A DNA stretch of 16,865 nt from VBAS01 sp035292525. Lineage in GTDB: Bacteria > Bacteroidota > Bacteroidia > Chitinophagales > Chitinophagaceae. The stretch is taken from the NCBI GenBank assembly GCA_035292525.1, contig DATDPZ010000146.1:1-16865 (forward strand). Reading direction: 5' to 3'. The notes under the pieces are model-generated. The model made no database searches and was not told the DNA's origin. It saw only the letters and a list, made by a program, of their open reading frames with translations. This document shows positions 1-7,342 of this stretch, one piece after another (the first letter of the stretch is position 1; every line of letters starts with the position of its first letter). A program made the position numbers and the translations under genes.

Positions 1-738
1 AACCAGGTGAATGCCCTGGCTGATGGTTAGCATATTTTCAGCTTTGATATCATCCATTTTTAAAATACTGTCTGTAAAAACACCGGTTGCATTAATTACT
101 GCTTTCGCTTTTATTTCATATTGATGATTAGCAAGACTGTCTTTGACTTTTACTCCGCAAACATTTCCATTTGATTTCATCAAGCCTTCCACACTTAAAT
201 AATTAATAATAACTGCCCCATGATCTGCAGCCGTCATTGCTAAATGAATAGCCAGCCTTGCATCATCAAACTGCCCGTCATGGTACAGTACTCCGCCACG
301 CAGGCCTTCGGGATCCAGGTTAGGAACAAGGTCAAGCGTTTCTTCTTTTGATAAAAATTGTGACGGTCCCAATCCCAGGCTGCCAGCCATCCAATCATAC
401 ACTTTCAGTCCAATGCCGTAAAAAGGATTTTCCCACCATTTATAATTTGGAATTACAAAGGCCTGGTTTTTCACCAGGTGAGGAGCATTTTTTTTAAGCA
501 GTCCTCTTTCTTTCAATGCTTCCATCACCAGCTTGATATTTCCCTGCTGCAAATACCGTACACCACCATGCACCAGTTTAGTGCTTCGTGAAGAAGTTCC
601 TTTGGCAAAATCATATTTCTCTAATAAAACAGTTTTGTATCCCCGGCTCGCTGCATCCACTGCAATTCCCAAACCAGTGGCGCCTCCGCCAATGATGCAG
701 ATATCCCATTCGGGAATATTGCCTAACCTTTGTATCAT
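1..738 (-). CDS. glpD: Glycerol-3-phosphate dehydrogenase, FAD-dependent (N-terminal part)
   Basis: Oxidises sn-glycerol 3-phosphate to dihydroxyacetone phosphate and passes electrons to quinone at the inner face of the membrane. Only the first 246 codons are inside the window; the gene runs off the left edge. Seen: the FAD-binding Rossmann motif GGGATGLG at residues 17-24, followed by the family signature TSSRSTKLVHGGVRYL with its conserved arginines, and later the stretch YHDGQFDDARL typical of GlpA/GlpD. I chose the ATG at 738 because the protein then begins ten residues before the first beta strand (WDICIIGGG). It follows glycerol kinase by about 100 bp on the same strand, so kinase then dehydrogenase supply consecutive steps. 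The alternative name GlpA cannot be excluded without the C-terminus. Confidence 0.93.
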   Translation of the reverse strand, partial: MIQRLGNIPEWDICIIGGGATGLGIAVDAASRGYKTVLLEKYDFAKGTSSRSTKLVHGGVRYLQQGNIKLVMEALKERGLLKKNAPHLVKNQAFVIPNYKWWENPFYGIGLKVYDWMAGSLGLGPSQFLSKEETLDLVPNLDPEGLRGGVLYHDGQFDDARLAIHLAMTAADHGAVIINYLSVEGLMKSNGNVCGVKVKDSLANHQYEIKAKAVINATGVFTDSILKMDDIKAENMLTISQGIHLV

Positions 739-779
739 TTCTTGTCTTTTCAATTCTTATTTGTTTTGAATGGCATAGA

Positions 780-837
780 AATGTTCAATGCTCAATATTC
801 AACTGAGTGATACTTTTCAAATTGAGTAATGAACATT
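780..837. repeat. Imperfect inverted repeat between glpK and glpD
   Basis: The arms are AATGTTCAATGCTCAAT (780-796) and ATTGAGTAATGAACATT (821-837). They match at 15 of 17 positions when one is reverse-complemented, with a 24-nt loop. On the plus strand the right arm runs into a stretch of eight T, but no plus-strand gene reads into it. On the minus strand, which is the direction of transcription, only a short TTTC follows. It could fold in the glpK-glpD message and separate or stabilise its two halves. That role is inference; the repeat itself is direct. Confidence 0.7.
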
Positions 838-841
838 TTTT

Positions 842-2371
842 TTAATCATCGTTTGCCCATGCAATTGTTGCCTTCACTGCCCGTTGCCAACCCTTCAAAA
901 ATTCATTTCTTTTTTCTTCATTCATTGCCGGAACAAATTCTTTATCCACCTGCCACTGGTTTTGTATTGCTTCCACATTTTTCCAGAAACCAACAGCCAG
1001 TCCTGCCAGGTAGGCTGCACCTGATGCTGTTGTTTCCGTCACTTTCGGACGAATCACTTTTGTATTCATGAGGTCACTTTGAAACTGTATTAGGGTAGCA
1101 TTTACAGTTGCGCCGCCATCCACTCTCAATTCTGCAATGCCAATTCCTGCATCCGCTTCCATTGCTTTTAGTACATCGTAAGTCTGGAAAGCGATACTGT
1201 CAATAGCTGCACGGGCTATATGAGCATGACTGCTTCCTCTAGTTAATCCGAAAATACTTCCACGGGCATACTGGTTCCAGTGAGGGGTACCCAGGCCGGA
1301 AAATGCGGGTACAATATATACTCCTTCGGAATCTTTTACCGTGGCAGCCAGTTGTTCCACTTCACCGGATGACCGTATAATTTTTAATCCATCCCGCAAC
1401 CATTGAACCACTGCTCCGGCAATAAACACCGAACCTTCTAATGCATATTCTGTTTTTCCATCAATCTGCCAGGCAATAGTAGTGAGCAAATTATTTTTTG
1501 AAGTGATAGCTTTTGTACCCGTATTCATCAGCATAAAGCAACCGGTGCCATACGTGTTCTTCACCATACCGGGTTGGGTACACATTTGACCAAACAATGC
1601 TGCCTGCTGATCCCCGGCTATTCCGGCTATTGGTATTCCTTCCTTCACTAAAACATCAGCAGGCAGATTTATTACAGGAATGATATTTCCGGTTTTACCA
1701 TAAACACTGCTACTTGGTTTTATTTCCGGTAAAACTGCTATTGGGATATTGAAAAGTTTGAGTAAATTTTCATCCCATTGACAAGAGTGAATATTCATCA
1801 GCATGGTTCTGGATGCATTGGAAACATCCGTTACATGAATGCTGCCTGCACTTAATTTCCAGACCAGCCAGCTATCAATAGTGCCAAAGGCCAGTTCTCC
1901 ATTTTCTGCCTTTAATCTTGCACCGGGAACATGATCTAAAATCCATTTCAGTTTGGTAGCAGAAAAATAAGCATCAATGACCAAGCCGGTTTTTTGTTGT
2001 ATAGAAAGAGCATATCCTGTTTTTGACTTCAGTTCATCACAATAAGCTGCAGTTCTCCGGTCCTGCCATACGATTGCATGATAAATGGGTTTGCCGGTGC
2101 TGCGTTCCCACACTACCGTTGTTTCCCGTTGATTGGTGATGCCGATAGCAGCCACCTGGCCGAAAGTTATATTTGCTTTTGCAATCACTTCGGCCATCGT
2201 GCCAAACTGAGTGCTCCAGATTTCTTCCGCATCATGCTCTACCCATCCGGGCTGGGGAAATATTTGTTTGAATTCTTTTTGTGCCGTGCTGATGATATTT
2301 CCTTTTTTATCAAAAATAATGCTGCGACTGCTGGTAGTGCCCTGATCGAGGGAAAGGATGTATTGAGACAT
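842..2371 (-). CDS. glpK: Glycerol kinase
   Basis: Phosphorylates glycerol with ATP to sn-glycerol 3-phosphate in the cytoplasm. At 509 residues it is of normal length for the FGGY kinase family (E. coli about 500). The N-terminal phosphate-binding segment YILSLDQGTTSSRS is intact. The glycerol-contacting residues expected from E. coli GlpK are present: R82 and E83 in NQRET, Y135 in DAYFSATK, and the catalytic base D254 in IAGDQQAALFGQ, followed by KNTYGTGCFMLMNTG. The segment that in E. coli forms the fructose-1,6-bisphosphate loop (GGKGG) is not conserved. Residues 226-245 are a different sequence about nine residues longer, so this allosteric control is probably absent. The gene is upstream of the dehydrogenase and likely co-transcribed with it. 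Confidence 0.97.
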   Translation of the reverse strand: MSQYILSLDQGTTSSRSIIFDKKGNIISTAQKEFKQIFPQPGWVEHDAEEIWSTQFGTMAEVIAKANITFGQVAAIGITNQRETTVVWERSTGKPIYHAIVWQDRRTAAYCDELKSKTGYALSIQQKTGLVIDAYFSATKLKWILDHVPGARLKAENGELAFGTIDSWLVWKLSAGSIHVTDVSNASRTMLMNIHSCQWDENLLKLFNIPIAVLPEIKPSSSVYGKTGNIIPVINLPADVLVKEGIPIAGIAGDQQAALFGQMCTQPGMVKNTYGTGCFMLMNTGTKAITSKNNLLTTIAWQIDGKTEYALEGSVFIAGAVVQWLRDGLKIIRSSGEVEQLAATVKDSEGVYIVPAFSGLGTPHWNQYARGSIFGLTRGSSHAHIARAAIDSIAFQTYDVLKAMEADAGIGIAELRVDGGATVNATLIQFQSDLMNTKVIRPKVTETTASGAAYLAGLAVGFWKNVEAIQNQWQVDKEFVPAMNEEKRNEFLKGWQRAVKATIAWANDD

Positions 2372-2714
2372 GCAAAACTTTTAGGGAAGATAATGAAAAC
2401 TTCTAAAGGATATGATGAGTTTACCGGCTGAAGTACTGCTATTTAACTCCTGTTATGTCGTTCCACAAGAACTCCTTCAAAACACGCCTGTACGTCTGCT
2501 TATTCTATTCAGCATTCATGAAACTATTTGTTTTGTCATAAATAGATAAGACATGGGTTGTGGTAGTCAAGAATAATGAAATTGTTTTATAGGAATGTTT
2601 GATGCGTTGACAAAATCAAACATCAGGTCTATTCTGAAGGAACTATCCTAGGGAGTCCAAAGTGATGCAATAAGCTGAAACAGCTGCACCCAAATCTTCC
2701 GCTGTCAGATGATG
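2372..2714. other. Gene-free stretch upstream of glpK
   Basis: I see no convincing gene in these 343 bases. The stretch must hold the glpK promoter on its left side and the 3' end of the DoxX-like gene's transcript on its right. No clear Bacteroidota -33/-7 pair (TTG and TAnnTTTG) stands out. It contains the perfect 9-bp inverted repeat listed separately (2595-2623) and a tiny hairpin AGCTG-AAA-CAGCT near its right end that lacks a U-tract. Confidence 0.5.
2595..2623. repeat. 9-bp perfect inverted repeat, possible operator
   Basis: ATGTTTGAT (2595-2603) and ATCAAACAT (2615-2623) are exact reverse complements, separated by 11 bp. No T-run follows on either strand, so a terminator is unlikely. 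It lies about 225 bp upstream of the glpK start and could bind a dimeric regulator of the glycerol genes. Function is unknown. Confidence 0.45.
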
Positions 2715-3083
2715 CTATTTCGGTTTCTGTTTGTAGTACATAGCTATTAATAAAAGAATGATTGCTAAACCGAGTTTAATGAGGTTTGACAGCCCTATTA
2801 TTTTTAAAAAATATTCCCTTTCCCGTACAGTGATCGGTATTTGCACTATTAAAGCTGAAAAAGCCATTGTTATTGCTAACGTAATAAGAGAAATCGTCAA
2901 ATGCTTATTTACAATAACTCCTAAAGAAGCAAAAACGGTAATTGTTCCAATAAAATACACAAACAACACTGCTCCGGAAGGAAGTGGAACATAAACTGCC
3001 ATTTCAGAGGTCCTGACAAAATGTACAATCCCTATGAATAAAAAAATAAACCCTATGATTATCCTTATTACAGCTTTTACCAT
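2715..3083 (-). CDS. DoxX-like four-helix membrane protein
   Basis: A 122-residue hydrophobic protein with four predicted membrane segments, roughly residues 5-24, 40-59, 63-83 and 94-116, and a basic C-terminus (YKQKPK). The N-terminal pattern, a G-x-x-F-L-x-x-G-x-x-H-F segment then a VPLPSG turn and a second helix with a VY-x-x-G start, resembles small DoxX/DoxX-like proteins. These are often loosely linked to redox or membrane stress functions, but most have no known reaction. The ATG at 3083 fits, because the first helix begins directly after it. The gene stands alone. The MITE-like element ends 18 bp upstream of its start, so its original promoter may have been displaced. The family call is moderate and no function should be assigned. 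Confidence 0.7.
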   Translation of the reverse strand: MVKAVIRIIIGFIFLFIGIVHFVRTSEMAVYVPLPSGAVLFVYFIGTITVFASLGVIVNKHLTISLITLAITMAFSALIVQIPITVREREYFLKIIGLSNLIKLGLAIILLLIAMYYKQKPK

Positions 3084-3110
3084 TTACCCCGTCAAATTAA
3101 TACTAAATAC

Positions 3111-3300
3111 CATTAGTGTCCCGTTAAAATCTGTTATTAATCAATACAATTCAGTACCAGCATATACCTGAGAGTTAAATTTTTCGTGACGATTTGAAAT
3201 GAATATTTTAAAAAAAGTGACGAGTCATACTTATAATCGCTTTAAAAATCAACTGCTTTTTGTATTTATTCATTTAATAAAATTTAACAGGACACTAGTG
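3111..3300. mobile_element. MITE-like non-autonomous insertion element with 9-bp target duplication
   Basis: A 190-bp element bounded by 20-bp terminal inverted repeats. The left end (3111-3130) begins CATTAGTGTCCCGTTAAA and the inverted right end (3281-3300) begins CACTAGTGTCCTGTTAAA; the repeats agree at 17 of 20 positions. It is flanked by a perfect 9-bp direct repeat ACTAAATAC at 3102-3110 and 3301-3309, the footprint of transposition. There is no transposase, and the interior is AT-rich without an open frame, so it must be moved by an enzyme encoded elsewhere. A 9-bp duplication occurs in several DDE insertion sequence families (parts of the IS4, IS5 and IS1 groups). I do not assign a family. 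Confidence 0.85.
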
Positions 3301-3326
3301 ACTAAATACTTATAATTTAATCCACT

Positions 3327-3443
3327 TTATGTAACAGAAATTAAAGAATAAAGTACAAGAGCAACAAATCCTAAAATAACAATAAGGAGAAGTGATAATA
3401 CGCCGTAAAATATCCAATCCATAAAAGACTTTTCTTTTGCCAT
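3327..3443 (-). CDS. Single-helix membrane microprotein
   Basis: A 38-residue reading frame from an ATG at 3443: a short polar start (MAKEKSFMDW) followed by one long hydrophobic stretch (about residues 11-36, rich in L, V and I) that runs to the end. I prefer this ATG to a GTG 23 codons upstream (3512), because the added residues look like untranslated sequence. I do not recognise it. Proteins of this size and layout are often subunits or regulators of membrane complexes, but nothing in the sequence ties it to a partner. Its stop codon lies 17 bp from the target duplication of the MITE-like element, so its downstream sequence was changed by that insertion. It could also be a chance frame. 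Confidence 0.4.
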   Translation of the reverse strand: MAKEKSFMDWIFYGVLSLLLIVILGFVALVLYSLISVT

Positions 3444-3597
3444 ACCACATTTGTTTTTATTAATATTGAATAGAAATACCTGTAAGAAAGATCTTTCTTT
3501 CAAGAACAGCACTACTCATTTTATTTTGTTCTTATGAATAAATCCTTCCTTATTTAGAATTATAGCTACTGATAAGAAAATAACTAATCAAATCCGT

Positions 3598-4551
3598 TCA
3601 GCCATTTTTATTATCAACTGAATTTACCTCGTCATTCAGTATATTAAGTGTAATGATATGTAAACTTAATCCGGAAAATTTTTGCTTTGCAAACATTAGT
3701 TTTTCAAAAGTCAGATCCACTCTGTTAGTGTTTTTGGATTGTTGGATTTTAAATAGTTGTTCCTCATATAAATTTGTAAAATATATATTTAAAAAATGAA
3801 CATATGACGGGCTGTTCAGTGCCGCAGGGCTTTCAATAAAATCTTGTGATAAAAAGTCGTAGTAATCACCTCCGGCATATACTTGTTTATTTTTAATTCC
3901 CTTTTTCCATAAATACATCAGTTTATCTATAGCATATTGATAATTAATTTCAGATAGTATATAAGTTGAGAACACTTCTTCAGGAGGTGACTCATCGAAG
4001 AATTCTTCATACAATTTTATTTGTTGCAGACGCCTGGTTTTTAAAAATTCTGCATATTCATCAATATTCAGAAAATTGCTGTTAACATAATAGTCCCGCA
4101 TGGTCTTTGGTTCTTTAAAAAATATTTCATTGAAGAGAAGAAGAAACCGGTTATTTCTTCCTCCTTCGGCATTTGAAGTTATTTGGGGACTTGCTGCAGT
4201 ATCGGGGAAATTAATTGTTATTTGATCACCCGGGCATAAAAAAAGATTGGACGCTAAAATCCTGTTGCCAATTTTAAGATCAAATGCCGAAGGCTGGTAA
4301 AAATTATAGGAAAAAGAAAACTTTCCCCTGTCATCAACCGGTGCAGAAGCAATGATTATCTTATTATTCAAATATTTTTGAAATAAATCGGGGTAAGCAT
4401 AAAGATCTATAATGTTGCCTGATGAATATTCAATTCTTCCTTTTATAACAGTGAAATTTTCATTTCCTGGTTTACTTTTTTGATTGTTTGAAACCGCAAT
4501 GCTAAGGAACAAAAGCGTTAGTAATGATATAATTAGTATAACCCACTTCAT
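3598..4551 (-). CDS. Exported DUF4369-like protein without a thioredoxin domain
   Basis: A 317-residue protein with an N-terminal hydrophobic signal or anchor (residues 3-20). A beta-rich segment follows (about 33-115: FTVIKGRIEY, then DDRGKFSFSY and LCPGDQITINF) that resembles the DUF4369 domain at the start of many Bacteroidota TlpA-type disulfide oxidoreductases. The middle and C-terminal parts (about 130-317) are helical and charged, as in the linker of those proteins. The thioredoxin fold that normally follows, with its WCGPC-type motif, is missing: the frame ends in DNKNG and no thioredoxin sequence follows in any frame. It may be a truncated relative or a stand-alone cell-envelope protein. 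It lies 62 bp after the DUF5777-like gene and may be the last gene of that operon or separately transcribed. Confidence 0.65.
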   Translation of the reverse strand: MKWVILIISLLTLLFLSIAVSNNQKSKPGNENFTVIKGRIEYSSGNIIDLYAYPDLFQKYLNNKIIIASAPVDDRGKFSFSYNFYQPSAFDLKIGNRILASNLFLCPGDQITINFPDTAASPQITSNAEGGRNNRFLLLFNEIFFKEPKTMRDYYVNSNFLNIDEYAEFLKTRRLQQIKLYEEFFDESPPEEVFSTYILSEINYQYAIDKLMYLWKKGIKNKQVYAGGDYYDFLSQDFIESPAALNSPSYVHFLNIYFTNLYEEQLFKIQQSKNTNRVDLTFEKLMFAKQKFSGLSLHIITLNILNDEVNSVDNKNG

Positions 4552-4613
4552 CGTATGCTTTTGGTTGGTATATAATACTTCGGCTTTCAGGAATCAACAA
4601 AATATGAGTTCGC

Positions 4614-5552
4614 TTACTTTTCCTGCTTTTTCAAATTCCATAACCGGGTAATATTAAACCCGATTAACACCTGCCTTTTTGTAAAATCATTGCGATTGTA
4701 GCCAATAATTTGTGCATCGAGAATACCATCTGCTGTTGTTACAAATACCTGGAACTGGTGGCCGCCTGTTGAAACTTCGTAGCCAACCGACAGATTGGGT
4801 TCCTGTGGATTTACTTCATGTTTTGTTATTGGGTAATCGAACTCCACAATCAATGAAGACTGTTTGGTGAATTTATATCTGCCAGCCAATGAAGCGCCGA
4901 AAACATCATGTTCAGTCCCGATAGTAACATAATTAAAATGTGCATGCTTGGCAGCCAATTGCAGTGAAAGTTTCTCGCTAATTTTCCTTGCAATCATCAA
5001 TTCATTAAAATAGGAGAAACGATCAACCACATCGTATAATTTATTTTCATTATAAAAACTGCTATTGGGTAAGTCACTGCGGCCCACACTACCAAAATAA
5101 GTTACTGTTACGGGCATACCACTTTCTTTTGTTTGCCGGAGCAGTGCTAATTTCCAGTTTGCATCATAAATCTGTTTGAATTTTGACACACCTAATCCAA
5201 GTGTTAGTCTTTTTGTAAGCCCATAGCTTAATCCCATTCTGATATTAGCGGGAGCAAAAAGACCAAATAAATCTTTTCTATTACTGACAATTCCAAAACG
5301 GTGCTGAATAGTGAAGTCCAGTGTTTTTTTATTCAGATTTTTTACAGTCTGATTATTGATGAGTATAGGACAGGCAAAAGTTAATTTCTCTGTAGGCCTG
5401 GCTTCTTCTCTTTGTGCTTCCTTTTCGGCCCATTTTTTAAAATTCAAATCTTTTAAAAAAGATTTTTTTGATTCATTTTCCTGTGTAAGTCCGGAGTAAT
5501 TCATTAGAACCAGTGACAATAGCAAGGTTCCGAATAAATATTTTTGTTTCAT
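4614..5552 (-). CDS. DUF5777-like outer-membrane beta-barrel protein
   Basis: A 312-residue exported protein with a clear signal peptide (residues 1-23, ending in an SGLTQ-like cleavage region). A lysine/glutamate-rich linker follows, and then many alternating hydrophobic and aromatic strands (for example LDFTIQHRFGIV, IRMGLSYGLTKRLTLGLGV, KLSLQLAAKHAHFNYV), the pattern of a transmembrane beta-barrel. Content and length fit the DUF5777 family of Bacteroidota, whose members are commonly encoded beside cytochromes and YceI proteins. It closes the tight gene set, only 10 bp after the CX4CH cytochrome gene. I infer an outer-membrane site, possibly a barrel through which or against which the lipoprotein cytochromes exchange electrons. 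Its molecular role is unknown. Confidence 0.75.
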   Translation of the reverse strand: MKQKYLFGTLLLSLVLMNYSGLTQENESKKSFLKDLNFKKWAEKEAQREEARPTEKLTFACPILINNQTVKNLNKKTLDFTIQHRFGIVSNRKDLFGLFAPANIRMGLSYGLTKRLTLGLGVSKFKQIYDANWKLALLRQTKESGMPVTVTYFGSVGRSDLPNSSFYNENKLYDVVDRFSYFNELMIARKISEKLSLQLAAKHAHFNYVTIGTEHDVFGASLAGRYKFTKQSSLIVEFDYPITKHEVNPQEPNLSVGYEVSTGGHQFQVFVTTADGILDAQIIGYNRNDFTKRQVLIGFNITRLWNLKKQEK

Positions 5553-5562
5553 AAAAAATGTT

Positions 5563-5937
5563 TTAATTATTTTTTGCGCCTTGTTTTATCCATGCATAAA
5601 TGCTACTGATTTGTAGTGATGACAAATTACTTGCCGGTGGCATTTGTTTCACCGTGGCAGAAACTTTCTGGTACAAAAGGCTTCCTTCCGGATTTGCCGG
5701 GTCAACATATCCTAATTCCAGGAGTTGATCGTAAGCTACTCCCGGTACCAGATTAGGAGCCTGCCCAAATTCCACATGACAACCTGATTTAGCACAGCTT
5801 TCATTAAAAATCGGTTGAATGTTTTTGGAGAAACTCATTGTTGTATTAAGGTCCACCACCCTTTGCCTTTCAAAATCTTTCCGGCATCCGGCAGTAAATA
5901 CAACAATGAGGAAGAGTATGCCTGTAATATGTTTCAT
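5563..5937 (-). CDS. Cytochrome c-like lipoprotein with CX4CH haem motif
   Basis: A 124-residue lipoprotein: the signal peptide ends in a TAGC lipobox with C18 as the lipidated cysteine. The haem site is C48-A-K-S-G-C53-H54, four residues between the cysteines rather than the usual two. It is preceded by NIQPIFNESC, the common start of small Bacteroidota cytochromes of this type. M99 in the KQMPPA turn is the likely sixth haem ligand, and a terminal helix (SSIYAWIKQGA) completes a small class I cytochrome fold. The gene begins one base away from the stop of the diheme protein before it, so they are translated together and probably exchange electrons in the periplasm or at the outer membrane. 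Haem attachment at the wider motif is inferred. Confidence 0.85.
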   Translation of the reverse strand: MKHITGILFLIVVFTAGCRKDFERQRVVDLNTTMSFSKNIQPIFNESCAKSGCHVEFGQAPNLVPGVAYDQLLELGYVDPANPEGSLLYQKVSATVKQMPPASNLSSLQISSIYAWIKQGAKNN

Positions 5938-5938
5938 A

Positions 5939-7318
5939 TTATTTAAAATTTAATGTTTCAATTTTCGACCCTATATGGTTCCTGGTATCATTATTCATAA
6001 TTGCAATACCAAATTTGTAAGAAGTACTGGCTGATAAATCAAACTGAATATCATCTGCATTATTAGTTTCAAGTTTTCTTATAAGCAACACCTGGTATTT
6101 TTTTTCCAATGGAGAAAACTGGCTTGCATTCCTGATATTGATGGGCGTCACATTTGTAAGCACTGTAATATCTGCGTTACTGCCAATGGGTTTTCTTAAA
6201 TAATATCCGGGTACTCCTGATAAACCCCTCACATAGGCAATTATGTTTTCTCTTTCGCTGGCATTCAAACCACTCCAGTAATTTGTCATTGCTTCAACCC
6301 GGTCCATATTATACAGCAATGTGGAACGTGATTTTGTATTCATAAATGGAATGTTCAAAACTGCTCCGTCACCGTTTTCTCCGATTCCATTTCCTTTATT
6401 ACCATGGCATGAGTAACATTCACCTGGTGTAGTGTTTTTATGAAACAATTGATCCCCGGAGGAAACATTCCCAACAAATGGTATTTTGTGATCTTCAAGC
6501 AGATAAAAACCTGGACTAAGTGTTGCTGTTTTTCCATCTGGTAATGTTATATTCTGATCTGTTCCATCCCATTCAAATGCAGGGCCAGAGCGGTTTGAGG
6601 AACTCATAGAATTCCTTACATATGATTTGATGCCAGCATCATCAGATAAAGAATCTTTAATTGAAACCATATCCTGTGCATACCCCAAACCTGAACGTGC
6701 AAGGCTCCAGTTCCAGAGATCAATTTTACCGGCATCGGGTTTCATGTTGGAATTGATTCCGCTGCTATGACAGGATGCTGCGCAACCTACAGTTGCAAAA
6801 CTTCCGGCAGGCCCGGATGTGGGGTCAATTTCAAAAGCTAATGCAAGACCATCACTATTTCGTTGGGATGTCCAGCCATTAGTGGATTCGCTACTTTTCA
6901 ACGGATCCCCCGGGCCGTTAAAATACCAATTTCTGAATGACATATTTATTTGCGGATCCGTCCATTCAGCCAGGATATAAAGATTCTCATCATCATAGGC
7001 TGCTTTTAATTTTAATCCGGGATTAACTGGAAAAGAATTCATACCTGTATAGGTTCCTGTTATGTTCATTTGCCCGTCTGTAAAAAGCAGACCAGTACTT
7101 ATATTCTCAGTCGGCACTAATAAATAGTCGGCAGTTTTCCAATATGAATCATACCCGGTTAAATTGAATGGCGGACTGGAAACTTTTCTTGCCTCTAATG
7201 TTGAGGTTTGAACAGGTACCGGTGGCACATAGACTGTATCCTTCACACAGGAATTCACCACAATGATTACTACAGCAATTACTGAAACAATCAAAATCAA
7301 TTTTTTATGTGTTTGCAT
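5939..7318 (-). CDS. Ethylbenzene-dehydrogenase-gamma-like lipoprotein with two c-haem motifs
   Basis: A 459-residue lipoprotein (signal ends in VVNSC, lipidated C24). Residues about 55-280 and 385-459 resemble the haem-binding gamma-subunit domain of ethylbenzene, dimethylsulfide and selenate dehydrogenases: LKAAYDDENLYILAEWTDP near the start, and VLLIRKLETNNADDIQFDL plus YKFGIAIMNNDTRNH at the end. Between these parts sits a cytochrome c module with C301-Y-S-C304-H305 and helix RENIIAYVRGLSG. A second motif, C179-A-A-S-C183-H184 (CX3CH), lies inside the first part. So it may carry two c-type haems and, if the axial ligands are kept, a b-type haem. Its spacing of 1 bp to the next gene and 24 bp to the previous one places it in the operon. 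I infer a periplasmic electron-transfer hub; the partner enzyme is not visible. Confidence 0.85.
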   Translation of the reverse strand: MQTHKKLILIVSVIAVVIIVVNSCVKDTVYVPPVPVQTSTLEARKVSSPPFNLTGYDSYWKTADYLLVPTENISTGLLFTDGQMNITGTYTGMNSFPVNPGLKLKAAYDDENLYILAEWTDPQINMSFRNWYFNGPGDPLKSSESTNGWTSQRNSDGLALAFEIDPTSGPAGSFATVGCAASCHSSGINSNMKPDAGKIDLWNWSLARSGLGYAQDMVSIKDSLSDDAGIKSYVRNSMSSSNRSGPAFEWDGTDQNITLPDGKTATLSPGFYLLEDHKIPFVGNVSSGDQLFHKNTTPGECYSCHGNKGNGIGENGDGAVLNIPFMNTKSRSTLLYNMDRVEAMTNYWSGLNASERENIIAYVRGLSGVPGYYLRKPIGSNADITVLTNVTPINIRNASQFSPLEKKYQVLLIRKLETNNADDIQFDLSASTSYKFGIAIMNNDTRNHIGSKIETLNFK

Positions 7319-7342
7319 TTTAATGTTTTTTAATGCTTACGA

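Noticed and set aside
829..843. Rho-independent terminator with T-run after the inverted repeat
   Set aside because: The T-run is on the plus strand, but no plus-strand gene leads into it. On the coding strand there is no U-tract of useful length.
2455..2541. Plus-strand 28-codon frame starting ATGTCGTTCC
   Set aside because: Short, no ribosome-binding signal, no recognisable features, and its strand opposes every other gene.
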